DNA of 17,283 nucleotides from an uncultured Sinobacteraceae bacterium (GCA_937902995.1 CALEKY010000085.1:1-17283), one strand, 5' to 3'; positions 7,357 through 15,006 are shown, counted from the stretch's first letter. Notes: generated by a model not told the origin, from the sequence alone. A program made the numbers and translations.

Positions 7357-8628
7357 TCACCATACATACTCAATCATCGCCCACCACTTGACGGTGTCCT
7401 GATACGCCGTGGTCTCGGCGACAGGCTTGGCGTCGTAATCGGCGTACTTGAGCGTTGCGACGAAGCGTTGCCATTTCGCCTGCACTTGGCAGTTGATCTC
7501 ATCGCCGAGATCGAACGAGCCGCGTTCGCTCTCGTAGCTGTGATACGCGACGGTTACGGATAGGGATTCGAGTAAACCCAACGCCTTCACCGCATAACCG
7601 AGGGCAGCGTAGCGATCGTCGAGGCCGTTCGGCGGCGTCACGAGGAATTTGTCTGCCCAACCGTTGAAGCGATGCAGCGTGGCGAGCGGTGTAGCGAATC
7701 CGACCGTACCGTTCCCCTCCAGCACTTCTCGACCGAGCGTCACGCTGAACTGCTTGAAGCTGCCGGTGACTTCGGCCAAGTAATAATCGAGATCGAAAAC
7801 CAACGGATTGTCGCCGTAGTCCTCCTGCGTCGCGTACGACGCGACGTACGCGAGCTTCGTCGGACCGATCGCTCGATCGCCAGCCAACCTCACGCCGAAC
7901 GTCTCGGTCGAGACGCGCGTTGGGTTCATGGCCGCAGGCAGCGTTGCGATCGGATCGAAGTCGAGCACGTAGGCAAATCCGGTGATCTTCCCGATCGGCG
8001 TTTGATACGCAATGTTTGCGAGGTACCCGTCGCCCTTGTACACGCCTTGCGGAGAGTCCTTGCCGAACACGCGATTCACGCGATTCAGGTACGTCACGTC
8101 GATCGTCAACGGAGCGACCGGCTTGTTGACGATGCGGACGGCATCGAACGTTTGTTCGTTTTGACGCCAACCGACATTGCCGACGAATCGATGATCGTCG
8201 AGCAGGATGCGCTGCCGGCCGAGCGTGATCGTCGTACCCGGCAGCGAGGTGTTCGTCAGATGCAACCGATTCAGCTCGTAGACTTCCGGATCCGGCACGA
8301 CTGGGTACGCCGCATTCCTGGCAACGGAATTGTCGTCGCGATAATCGCCGTCGAACGGCCAAACGAACTCGCCTTCGGCGAGTAAGCTCGTATTCCACAC
8401 CTTGCCGGTCTGGAATCCCAGCCGCAGCCGCAAGGTGTTGGCGTCGGATTCCTCGACGAGCGGATCCTGTTCGACGTTCTCGAACCGCAGCCGGGCATCG
8501 ATGATCGGCTTCGTCGCTTTAAGCGCAACACCGATGTCGTCCGCTTGCGCGATGGAGGCGCCGAACAGTGCGACGGCAACGGCGCTGCGCAATGTCCAAC
8601 GCATGACTTTTTCGTGTTCTCGGCCCAT
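7357..8628 (-). CDS. Outer-membrane porin (alginate-export-type beta-barrel), last gene of the nitrate transport operon
   Basis: A 423-residue outer-membrane beta-barrel. GGGAGG at 8634-8639 precedes the ATG at 8628 by 5 bases. A Sec signal peptide, MRWTLRSAVAVALFGASIAQA, ends near residue 29. The mature part alternates polar and hydrophobic residues in short strands with aromatic girdles and contains LGRQRILLDDHRFVGNVGWR, a pattern typical of the alginate-export/OprE-like porin family. The final residue is Trp (WAMIEYVW), as expected for BAM-dependent insertion. The gene lies 18 bases downstream of the transporter ATPase, so I infer that it provides a channel through the outer membrane for nitrate or nitrite ahead of the periplasmic binding protein. 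The substrate assignment rests on context only. Confidence 0.85.
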   Translation of the reverse strand: MGREHEKVMRWTLRSAVAVALFGASIAQADDIGVALKATKPIIDARLRFENVEQDPLVEESDANTLRLRLGFQTGKVWNTSLLAEGEFVWPFDGDYRDDNSVARNAAYPVVPDPEVYELNRLHLTNTSLPGTTITLGRQRILLDDHRFVGNVGWRQNEQTFDAVRIVNKPVAPLTIDVTYLNRVNRVFGKDSPQGVYKGDGYLANIAYQTPIGKITGFAYVLDFDPIATLPAAMNPTRVSTETFGVRLAGDRAIGPTKLAYVASYATQEDYGDNPLVFDLDYYLAEVTGSFKQFSVTLGREVLEGNGTVGFATPLATLHRFNGWADKFLVTPPNGLDDRYAALGYAVKALGLLESLSVTVAYHSYESERGSFDLGDEINCQVQAKWQRFVATLKYADYDAKPVAETTAYQDTVKWWAMIEYVW

Positions 8629-8646
8629 ACAAACCTCCCATGCCTC

Positions 8647-10308
8647 TCATGCCGCTTCCGCACGATGCTGCCGATCGCAATCGGCCAGGAATGCGAGCAG
8701 CTCTTCGCGGTATTCGTAGTACTTCGGGTGTTCGAGCAGCGCCTTGCGGGTTCGCGGACGCGGCAAGTCGACGTTCATGATCTTGCCGATCCTCGCGTAC
8801 GGCCCGTTCGTCATCATGACGACCCGGTCGGCGAGCAAGATCGCTTCGTCGACATCGTGCGTGACGCAGATCGCCGTGATGCGATTGCGCCGCCACACGT
8901 CCATCAGAACTTCCTGCAAATCCCAGCGCGTGAGCGCATCGAGCATGCCGAACGGCTCGTCGAGCAATAGGAGCTTCGGCGAAAGCGCGAACGCACGCGC
9001 CAAACCGACGCGTTGTTTCATGCCGTTCGACAACTCGCTTGCCTTCTTGTCGAGCGCATCGGCGAGTCCGACGCGTTCGAGGTAGTACTCGACGATGTCC
9101 CGACGCTCCTGCACGCTGACATGCGCATACACGCGCTCCACGCCGAGCGCGACGTTTTCGCGTGCAGTCAACCAAGGCAGTAGGCTCGGCGCCTGAAACA
9201 CGACGCCGCGATCGGGACCGGCATCGGCGATTTCCTTGCCGTCCAAGACGATGCTCCCTCCGGAGATCTCGTTGAGCCCGGCGATCATCGACAGCACCGT
9301 CGACTTACCGCAACCGGAATGCCCGATAAGCGATATGAACTCCCCCTTACGGATGTTCAGAGCGAATTTGTCGACGACGGTGAGCGGACCTTTCGGGGTC
9401 GGATAAATCTTCGTAACGTCGTAGAACTCCACATACTTGTCGAGATTCTCTGCAGGTTTTGCCGTAGTCGCGGCTCGTGCAGCTTGCTCGGCAGTAATTG
9501 GGACGACGTCCGGCAACGTTTTGCGTTCTTCGGCGCTTGCGCCCGCTTCGTTGCCGACATCGATCAAGTACTGCGTGATCTGTGCGCGAAGCTGTTGGTA
9601 GTGCGGATCGTGATTGAGCGCCGCACGATCGCGCGGCCGCGGAATGTCCACTTCGAACTCGCGTCCGAGCGTTGCGTTGGGACCGGGCGTCAGCGGCACG
9701 ATACGGTCGGCAAGCAGCAAGGCTTCGTCGACATCGTTCGTCACGAGCACGACCGTCTTGCGTTGCTGGCGCCAGATCGCTTCGATCTCGTCCTGCAGTT
9801 TCGAGCGCGTGAGCGCATCGAGCGCCGAGAGCGGCTCATCGAGCAACAGAATCTGCGGATCCATTGCGAGCGCACGCGCGACCGCAACGCGTTGACGCAT
9901 GCCGCCCGACAGCTCCGCCGGCCGCCGATCGATCGCATGGCTCAAGCCGACCATCTCGATGTACTTGAGCGTATGCGCGCGCCGCTCTTCCGCAGATCGA
10001 TCGCCGTGCACGGCATCGGTCGCAAGCGCGACGTTGCCGTAAACCGTGAGCCACGGCATGAGCGAATAGCTTTGAAACACGACGCCGCGATCGGGACCGG
10101 CCTCGCGCACCGGCTGACCGTTGAGAAGAATCTCGCCGCTGTCCGGCTTGACGAGCCCGGCAATCGCGGAGATCAGCGTCGTCTTGCCGCTGCCCGAGAA
10201 CCCGACGATCGCAACGAACTCCCCTTCCTCGATGGAGAGATTCACGTCGTCGAGCACCTGCGTGGCACCGTACCGCTTGCAAACGTTCTTGAGCTGCAGG
10301 GATGGCAT
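8647..10308 (-). CDS. Nitrate/nitrite ABC transporter ATPase, two fused nucleotide-binding domains
   Basis: A 553-residue fusion of two ABC ATPase domains of the nitrate/taurine class. Domain 1 (about 1-255) has Walker A GFSGSGKTT at 36-44, signature LSGGM at 133-137 and Walker B ILLLDE at 153-158, but the switch histidine is replaced by Asn191 (VTNDVDEA). A linker of about 35 residues leads to domain 2 (about 290-553) with Walker A GHSGCGKST at 329-337, signature LSNGM at 426-430, Walker B LLLLDE at 446-451 and a normal His484 (VTHDVDEA). The second domain resembles NrtD/NasD most, including DEPFGMLDALTRWDLQ. Normally two separate ATPases or a homodimer energise the permease; here one chain could supply both. 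It starts 6 bases after the permease stop, with AGGTGAG overlapping that stop. Confidence 0.92.
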   Translation of the reverse strand: MPSLQLKNVCKRYGATQVLDDVNLSIEEGEFVAIVGFSGSGKTTLISAIAGLVKPDSGEILLNGQPVREAGPDRGVVFQSYSLMPWLTVYGNVALATDAVHGDRSAEERRAHTLKYIEMVGLSHAIDRRPAELSGGMRQRVAVARALAMDPQILLLDEPLSALDALTRSKLQDEIEAIWRQQRKTVVLVTNDVDEALLLADRIVPLTPGPNATLGREFEVDIPRPRDRAALNHDPHYQQLRAQITQYLIDVGNEAGASAEERKTLPDVVPITAEQAARAATTAKPAENLDKYVEFYDVTKIYPTPKGPLTVVDKFALNIRKGEFISLIGHSGCGKSTVLSMIAGLNEISGGSIVLDGKEIADAGPDRGVVFQAPSLLPWLTARENVALGVERVYAHVSVQERRDIVEYYLERVGLADALDKKASELSNGMKQRVGLARAFALSPKLLLLDEPFGMLDALTRWDLQEVLMDVWRRNRITAICVTHDVDEAILLADRVVMMTNGPYARIGKIMNVDLPRPRTRKALLEHPKYYEYREELLAFLADCDRQHRAEAA

Positions 10309-10314
10309 CGGTTC

Positions 10315-11433
10315 TCACCTCTGCGCGCCGAAACTGAAGAGGCTCTGCAGCGTCAGCATCAGGCGATCGAGCACGAAACCGATCAGGCCGATCGTCAGCA
10401 CAGCGACCATCAGGCGTGCCAGGGAGTCGGAGCTGCCGTTCTGGAACTCGTCCCAGACGAATTTTCCGAGGCCCGGGTTCTGCGCCAACATTTCCGAGGC
10501 GATCAGCACCATCCAGCCGACGCCAAGGGACAAGCGCATACCCGTGAAGATGAGCGGCAGCGACGAAGGCATCACGAGCTTGAACAGCTTCGTCGTCCAC
10601 GGCAGCCGCAGCACCTTCGCGACGTTGACCAAATCCTTGTCGATCGACGCGACGCCGACGGCCGTATTGATGATCGTCGGCCACAGCGAGCACAGCGTGA
10701 CGGTGATCGCCGAGATCAGAAACGCCTTCTCGAACATCGGATCCGAAGTGACGTACACCGCGCTCACGATGATCGTCACGAGCGGCAGCCACGCGAGCGG
10801 CGACACCGGCTTGAAGACCTGAATCAGCGGATTCAAGGCAGCGCTGATCGTCTGCGATAGTCCGCAGAAAATGCCCACCGGCACCGCGATCGCCGTTGCG
10901 AGCAAGAAGCCCATGAACACGGTCTTCAAGCTCGTAAAGATCTGGTCGATGTACGTCGGTTTGCCGGTGTACTTGCGGGTGACGATTTCGGCGTTCGGAT
11001 CGGCGGCAAGCTTCTCCGCATTGCGCTTGGCTTGCCGCTCGTAGAACGCCGCCGCCTTCTCGCGCTCTGCCTTGTGGTCCTCCCAAAGCGCCTTCGTCTG
11101 CTCCCAGACAGCAAGCGGGCCTGGAATGTGTCCGAGGCTCGTTTCGATGGAAGCGGACAGCCGGCTCCATGCGAACAGGAACACCGCGATTGCAAGCAGC
11201 GGCACGCCGAGCGATTGCCAAAGCTCGCGCCATTGCGCGCGCGGATTCTCGCCGCGGCACAACCGCACGATCGGAACCAGAAAACCGAGCCCGATCAGCG
11301 TCAGGAACCGAAACAACCCGTCCAGCGATCGGGGCGGTCGCACGCGCGGTGCGTTCGCGGCCGGCGGCAGCGGTTCATTCGCCGCGTTCGACGCCGCGGG
11401 GCTCGGTTTCTCGACGGTCGCCTTTGCGCGCAT
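10315..11433 (-). CDS. nrtB: Nitrate/nitrite ABC transporter permease
   Basis: A 372-residue inner-membrane permease of the binding-protein-dependent (NrtB/SsuC) type. The cytoplasmic coupling loop (EAA region) is visible as IDKDLVNVAKVLRLPW followed by IFTGMRLSLGVGWMVLIASE. Hydrophobic segments occur at about 40-58, 75-92, 168-192, 205-228 and on to the C-terminus. The protein is longer than the roughly 280 residues usual for NrtB, owing to a Pro/Ala-rich N-terminal extension of about 35 residues, an extra hydrophobic segment, and a charged helical stretch (about 108-150, rich in Lys/Glu/Ala) between the N-terminal and core membrane parts. It follows the binding-protein gene by 10 bases and precedes the ATPase by 6, consistent with co-transcription and one transport complex. 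Confidence 0.9.
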   Translation of the reverse strand: MRAKATVEKPSPAASNAANEPLPPAANAPRVRPPRSLDGLFRFLTLIGLGFLVPIVRLCRGENPRAQWRELWQSLGVPLLAIAVFLFAWSRLSASIETSLGHIPGPLAVWEQTKALWEDHKAEREKAAAFYERQAKRNAEKLAADPNAEIVTRKYTGKPTYIDQIFTSLKTVFMGFLLATAIAVPVGIFCGLSQTISAALNPLIQVFKPVSPLAWLPLVTIIVSAVYVTSDPMFEKAFLISAITVTLCSLWPTIINTAVGVASIDKDLVNVAKVLRLPWTTKLFKLVMPSSLPLIFTGMRLSLGVGWMVLIASEMLAQNPGLGKFVWDEFQNGSSDSLARLMVAVLTIGLIGFVLDRLMLTLQSLFSFGAQR

Positions 11434-11443
11434 GGTTCCCTCC

Positions 11444-12826
11444 TCACTTGCCGACGACGTCGCCGCCTTCGATCTTCTGCATGCCCTTCAAGCCGATCGA
11501 GAATTTCTCGAGATACGCGTTCGGCTTGCGGGCGTCGAACTCGATGCCGTCGATGAAATCCTTCGTCGGCGAGCGATAACCGTCGGACGTCCATGGGAAG
11601 TCCTCTTGCTTCGCCTTGCCTTCTTCGACGAGGAGCTTGGCGGCTTTCAGATAAATGTCGGGCCGATAAACCTGCTTTGCGACTTGGGCGTACCACTCGT
11701 CGGGTTTGCCCTCGGGAATCTGTCCCCAACGCCGCATTTGCGTGAGATACCAAATCGCATCGCTGTAATACGGATACGTCGCGAAATAGCGGAAGAAAAC
11801 GTTGAAATCCGGCAATTCACGCTTGTCGCCCTTCGCGTATTCGAACGTGCCGGTCATGCTGTTTGCGATGACCTGGTAATCGGCACCGACGTATTGCGAT
11901 TTCGAGAGGATCCGCGCCGCTTCTTTGCGATTCGCACCGTTGTTCTCGTCGAGCCACATCCCGGCGCGGATCAACGCCTTGATGAGCGCAAGATGCGTAT
12001 TCGGATGTTTCTCCGCCCACGCCTTCGTCACGCCGAAAACTTTTTCCGGATTGTTCTTCCAGATTTCGTAGTCGGTGATGACGGGAACGCCGACGCCCTT
12101 GAAGATCGCCTGCTGGTTCCAAGGCTCACCGACGCAATAACCGCTGATCGTTCCCGCTTCGAGCGTCGCCGGCATCTGCGGGGGCGGCGTCACTGACAGC
12201 AGCACATCGGCTTTGATCTGACCGCTCACGTCGGTCGGCGAATAAAAGCCGGGATGAATGCCGCCGGCGGCCAGCCAGTAGCGCAGCTCGTAGTTGTGCG
12301 TCGAGACCGGAAAGACCATCGCCATGTTGAAGGTCTTGCCGTTGCTCCGGAATTTCTCGATGACGGGCTTGAGCACGTCCGCCTTGATCGGATGCACGAT
12401 CTTGCCGTTCGCATCGGTCGGCAGATTCGGCTTGATCATGTTCCACACTTCGTTCGAGAGCGTGATCGCGTTGCCGTTCAAGTCCATGCTGAACGCCGTC
12501 ACGATGTCGGCCTTCGTGCCGAAGCCGATCGTCGCGCCGAGCGGCTGCCCGGCGAGCATGTGCGCGCCGTCGAGCTCGCCGGTGATGACGCGGTCGAGGA
12601 TGACTTTCCAATTCGCTTGCGGTTCGAGCGTGACGTACAGGCCTTCGTCTTCGAAGAATCCCTTCTCGTACGCGATCGCGAGCGGCGCCATGTCCGTGAG
12701 CTTGATGAATCCGAGCTTCAGCTCTTCTTTCTCGAGCTTGAGCTCGGCCGCGTGACCTGCAGTCGCCATCAGCAGCATCGCCACTGCTGCCGCTCGCAGA
12801 GTCCGGCGCCTCGATACGTCGATCAT
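11444..12826 (-). CDS. nrtA: Periplasmic nitrate/nitrite-binding protein, NrtA/CmpA family
   Basis: A 460-residue solute-binding protein. GGAGAAGG lies just upstream of the ATG at 12826. The N-terminus SRRRTLRAAAVAMLLMATA has a twin-arginine-like signal with cleavage near GHAAE (about residue 27); NrtA proteins are often Tat-exported. Family hallmarks are LGFIKLTDMAPLAIAYEKGF, LDGAHMLAGQPLG, GNAITLSNEVW, STHNYELRYWLAAGGIHPG, YCVGEPWNQ and NPEKVFG. It would capture nitrate or nitrite in the periplasm for the permease. It is paralogous to the signal-less NasS encoded across the divergent promoter region, sharing HNYELRYWLAA and CVGEPWN. It is the first gene of the operon, behind a sigma-54 promoter and a leader terminator. 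Bicarbonate (CmpA) specificity is possible by homology, but the nasTS context argues for nitrate. Confidence 0.92.
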   Translation of the reverse strand: MIDVSRRRTLRAAAVAMLLMATAGHAAELKLEKEELKLGFIKLTDMAPLAIAYEKGFFEDEGLYVTLEPQANWKVILDRVITGELDGAHMLAGQPLGATIGFGTKADIVTAFSMDLNGNAITLSNEVWNMIKPNLPTDANGKIVHPIKADVLKPVIEKFRSNGKTFNMAMVFPVSTHNYELRYWLAAGGIHPGFYSPTDVSGQIKADVLLSVTPPPQMPATLEAGTISGYCVGEPWNQQAIFKGVGVPVITDYEIWKNNPEKVFGVTKAWAEKHPNTHLALIKALIRAGMWLDENNGANRKEAARILSKSQYVGADYQVIANSMTGTFEYAKGDKRELPDFNVFFRYFATYPYYSDAIWYLTQMRRWGQIPEGKPDEWYAQVAKQVYRPDIYLKAAKLLVEEGKAKQEDFPWTSDGYRSPTKDFIDGIEFDARKPNAYLEKFSIGLKGMQKIEGGDVVGK

Positions 12827-12855
12827 CCGTCCTTCTCCTCGCGTTTCTATCGGCC

Positions 12856-12916
12856 AAACAAAAAACGCTGCCCGACTTCGTCAGCACGCTTTCGCATGCG
12901 ATGAGTCGGCAGCGTT
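12856..12916 (-). terminator. Intrinsic terminator/attenuator upstream of nrtA
   Basis: On the minus strand AACGCTGCC-GACT (12916-12904) pairs with AGTC-G-GGCAGCGTT (12877-12864): 9 bp, one bulged G, then 4 bp. T6-G-T3 follows immediately (12865-12856). The loop carries an inner hairpin, GCATGC / GCGTGC, closed by a GAAA tetraloop (12899-12884). It ends about 30 bases before the nrtA start, so it must be read through for the operon to be expressed. Confidence 0.85.
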
Positions 12917-12940
12917 GCCCAGCACGCCCGCTGTTGGGCG
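12908..12940 (-). promoter_or_regulatory. Candidate dual-hexaloop ANTAR-binding motif in the nrtA leader
   Basis: P1 is CGCCC-AACAGC-GGGCG (12940-12925) and P2 is GGC-AACGCT-GCC (12919-12908), five bases apart. Known ANTAR targets have two hexaloops with A at position 1 and G at position 4. The P2 loop fits; the P1 loop has A at position 1 but A at position 4. P2 shares bases 12916-12908 with the terminator 5' arm, so the two structures exclude each other. The P2 stem is short (3 bp). Confidence 0.5.
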
Positions 12941-12980
12941 GCTCATTCGGAGGACGCGTTGCGTCCGTTGCCCTTGAATC

Positions 12981-12996
12981 TGCAATGGACGTGCCA
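12981..12996 (-). promoter_or_regulatory. Sigma-54 (RpoN) promoter for the nitrate transport operon
   Basis: The minus strand reads TGGCACG-TCCA-TTGCA, an exact match to the -24/-12 consensus TGGCACG-N4-TTGCW. The invariant GG is at 12995/12994 and GC at 12983/12982, giving a start near 12970. It lies upstream of the leader terminator and reads into nrtA. Confidence 0.85.
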
Positions 12997-13140
12997 TCCT
13001 CCGCGTTCAGTCGCGCGACGGTCGTCTAGCTCCTCGTCAGCGCTCGGAATTTATTCAGCTCGACGCGGAATCGATGGGTGTCGACTCAGCGAAGACGACC
13101 CGCGAGGTGAACTCGAACGGGGCATGACATCGACTCACAC

Positions 13141-13155
13141 GCACGAAGTGAGTGC
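13141..13155. promoter_or_regulatory. NtrC-like enhancer dyad between the divergent promoters
   Basis: GCAC-GAAGTGA-GTGC matches the half-sites and 7-base spacing of the NtrC box (TGCAC-N7-GTGCA). Its centre is about 178 bases upstream of the predicted nrtA transcription start and 86 bases upstream of the predicted nasT start, so one bound activator could serve both sigma-54 promoters. The rest of 13000-13207 shows no other convincing site, apart from an AT-rich patch at 13048-13056. Confidence 0.6.
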
Positions 13156-13207
13156 GGCGCCTGCCGCGCGACGGCGTCGCGGCCGGCTCGCCGCAAGGCT
13201 TTCGAGG

Positions 13208-13223
13208 TGGCACGGCCGTTGCA
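13208..13223 (+). promoter_or_regulatory. Sigma-54 promoter for nasTS
   Basis: TGGCACG-GCCG-TTGCA matches the consensus exactly, with GG at 13209/13210 and GC at 13221/13222. The expected start is near 13234, only about 4 bases before the ATG at 13238. Confidence 0.7.
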
Positions 13224-13237
13224 CCCCGCGTGGGTCG

Positions 13238-13840
13238 ATGCCGGAAGAAAAGTCGCCCAAGGATTCCCTGCGCATTTTGATCGTCGATCAAAATGTGATG
13301 CGCGCGTCCGTGCTCGAAGACGGACTGCGCGAGGCAGGACTGTCGAACATCGTCGTCGTGCGCGACATGCAGAATCTGATGCGCAGGATCGTGGACAACG
13401 ATCCCGACGTCATCTTCATCGATCTGGAAAATCCCAATCGCGACGTGCTCGAGCAGATGTTTCAGGTGTCTCGGTGCGTACGCCGGCCGATCGCGATGTT
13501 CGTCGACCGATCCGATACCGACATGATCGAGGCAGCGGTCGAAGCGGGCGTCGGTGCTTACGTCGTCGACGGCCTCAAGAAGGAGCGGGTCAAATCGATT
13601 CTCGACACGGCTGTCAGCCGCTACAAAGCCTTCAGCAAATTGCGCGATGAGCTCGAACGCGCGAAGGAGGCGCTGGCCGAGCGCAAGATCATCGAGCGCG
13701 CGAAAGGCATTCTCATGAAAGAGCGCGGCATGAGCGAGGAAGCCGCCTACGCACTGTTACGCCGGGCCGCAATGAACGAAAACCGCCGGATCAGCGAGGT
13801 CGCGCAAAGCGTCATCACCGCGGCGAGGCTACTGAAGTGA
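13238..13840 (+). CDS. nasT: NasT, ANTAR-domain nitrate-responsive antiterminator
   Basis: A 200-residue response-regulator-like RNA-binding protein. Residues 10-125 form a receiver domain (LRILIVDQN, then DVIFIDLENPNRD with Asp62 at the phospho-acceptor position, and Lys114/115). Asp90 replaces the usual Thr/Ser, as expected of a pseudo-receiver controlled by protein binding rather than a kinase. Residues 140-197 are the ANTAR domain (ERKIIERAKGILMKERGMSE, then AYALLRRAAMNENRRISEVA). Family knowledge: NasT binds hexaloop leader RNA to prevent termination and is held inactive by NasS until nitrate or nitrite binds. The frame is open back to 12959, but the upstream residues are arginine-rich promoter DNA. 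I choose ATG 13238 because a sigma-54 promoter lies at 13208-13223, although this leaves almost no leader and no Shine-Dalgarno. Confidence 0.93.
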   Translation: MPEEKSPKDSLRILIVDQNVMRASVLEDGLREAGLSNIVVVRDMQNLMRRIVDNDPDVIFIDLENPNRDVLEQMFQVSRCVRRPIAMFVDRSDTDMIEAAVEAGVGAYVVDGLKKERVKSILDTAVSRYKAFSKLRDELERAKEALAERKIIERAKGILMKERGMSEEAAYALLRRAAMNENRRISEVAQSVITAARLLK

Positions 13841-15006
13841 CCTACTCCAACATCATCGTCGGATTCATTCCCTTGCTCGATTGCGCGCCGCTCGTTGCAG
13901 CCGTCGAGAAGGGCTTCGCGGCGGCGGAAGGGCTCGATCTGGCGCTGATGCGCGAAACGTCGTGGGCGAACATCCGCGATCGGCTCATCGTCGGTCATTT
14001 CGATGCTGCGCACATGCTCGGACCGATGGCAGTCGCTTCTTCGCTCGGCATCGGACACTTGCAGGTGCCCATCGTCGCGCCCTTCTCGCTCGGACTCGGC
14101 GGCAATGCAATCACCGTGTCGAATGAATTGTGGGAGCAGATGACGGCCGCGGGCGCGCGGCTCGGCGCCGATCCGGCAACGCAAGGCACGGCACTGCGCG
14201 AGGTCGTCGCTCGGCGCGAACGCTTGAAGCAGCCCCCGCTCACGTTCGCGATGGTGTATCCGTTCTCGTGTCACAATTATGAGCTGCGATATTGGCTCGC
14301 CGCGGCCGGCATCCATCCGGATCGCGACGTGCGCTTGATCGTGCTGCCGCCGCCATTGCTCGTGGATGCACTGCGCGAAGGCCAGGTCGACGGATTCTGC
14401 GTCGGCGAACCATGGAACAGCTTGGCCGTGAGCGCCGGCGTCGGTCGCATCGTCGTGGCGACGTCGGCGATCTGGCGCTTGAGCCCCGAAAAGGTGCTCG
14501 GTTTTCGTCTCGATTGGACGCAACGTTATCCAGAACGCGTCAGCGCGCTCGTGCGCGCCCTGTATCGCTCGGCCCAATGGTGCGAGAACCCGGCCAATCA
14601 CGAAGAGCTCGCACGGTTGTTGGCGGAACCGCGATATGTCGGTGCGCCGGCAGACATCCTTCAACGCGGTCTTTCGAACAAAGTCGCACTGGGACCCGGC
14701 GATCATCCGCGCGACATCCCCGACTTCTACGTTCCCGCACGTCACGCCGCGACGTTCCCGTGGCGCAGCCATGCCGTGTGGTTCTATTCGCAGATGGTTC
14801 GCTGGCGTCAGATCGAGTTCGATCCTCAGCACGTCGCACTCGTCGAAGCGACCTTTCGTCCTGACCTGTATCGTTTGGCACTCGCGCCTTTGCACGTCGA
14901 GCTGCCGAGCGAGGACTGGAAGATCGAAGGAGATCCGGCGAGCAGTACAGGTTTCTTCGACAACAGGATCTTCGATCCGAGGAATCTGCGCGCCTATTTG
15001 CGCTGA
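13837..15006 (+). CDS. nasS: NasS, cytoplasmic nitrate/nitrite sensor, NrtA/CmpA-like
   Basis: A 389-residue protein of the NrtA/CmpA binding-protein fold without any signal peptide (MTYSNIIVGFIPLLDCAPLV), so it stays in the cytoplasm. Its GTG start overlaps the nasT stop as GTGA, a sign of translational coupling; GGCGAGG (13822-13828) is upstream. Family hallmarks are HFDAAHMLGPMA, GNAITVSNELW, CHNYELRYWLAAAGIHP, FCVGEPWN and SPEKVLG. In Azotobacter, Paracoccus and Bradyrhizobium, NasS binds NasT and releases it when nitrate or nitrite is bound. Its target operons here are probably the transporter and the downstream oxidoreductase, both with leader terminators. A periplasmic transport role is excluded by the missing signal. 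Confidence 0.93.
   Translation: MTYSNIIVGFIPLLDCAPLVAAVEKGFAAAEGLDLALMRETSWANIRDRLIVGHFDAAHMLGPMAVASSLGIGHLQVPIVAPFSLGLGGNAITVSNELWEQMTAAGARLGADPATQGTALREVVARRERLKQPPLTFAMVYPFSCHNYELRYWLAAAGIHPDRDVRLIVLPPPLLVDALREGQVDGFCVGEPWNSLAVSAGVGRIVVATSAIWRLSPEKVLGFRLDWTQRYPERVSALVRALYRSAQWCENPANHEELARLLAEPRYVGAPADILQRGLSNKVALGPGDHPRDIPDFYVPARHAATFPWRSHAVWFYSQMVRWRQIEFDPQHVALVEATFRPDLYRLALAPLHVELPSEDWKIEGDPASSTGFFDNRIFDPRNLRAYLR

Larger units (their letters stand above)
12827..12970 (-). ncRNA. Leader RNA of the nitrate transport operon (predicted NasT target)
   Basis: If transcription starts 12 bases after the sigma-54 promoter (about 12970), a leader of about 144 bases precedes the binding-protein ATG. 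It contains, in order, a hairpin GGACGC-AAC-GCGTCC (12966-12952), a 5-bp hairpin with a six-base loop (12940-12925), a short hairpin with loop AACGCT (12919-12908), and an intrinsic terminator whose 5' arm overlaps the last hairpin. This is the layout expected of an ANTAR-protein antitermination leader, where two hexaloop hairpins form when NasT binds and the terminator cannot. The leader function is inferred; the pairings are read from sequence. Confidence 0.7.

Noticed and set aside
9319..10860. 513-codon plus-strand open frame opposite the ATPase and permease
   Set aside because: It is antisense to genes with clear ABC motifs; its product is rich in Arg, His and Asp with no family-like motif, typical of shadow frames in GC-rich DNA.
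9836..11260. 474-codon minus-strand open frame overlapping the permease and ATPase
   Set aside because: It overlaps two well-supported genes in another frame and gives an arginine/alanine-rich product.
12959..13237. Upstream extension of the nasT reading frame
   Set aside because: The extra residues are low-complexity and arginine-rich, and the DNA holds two sigma-54 promoters and an NtrC-like dyad.
13747..14895. 382-codon minus-strand open frame opposite nasS
   Set aside because: NasS is recognised by several family blocks on the plus strand; the antisense product has none.
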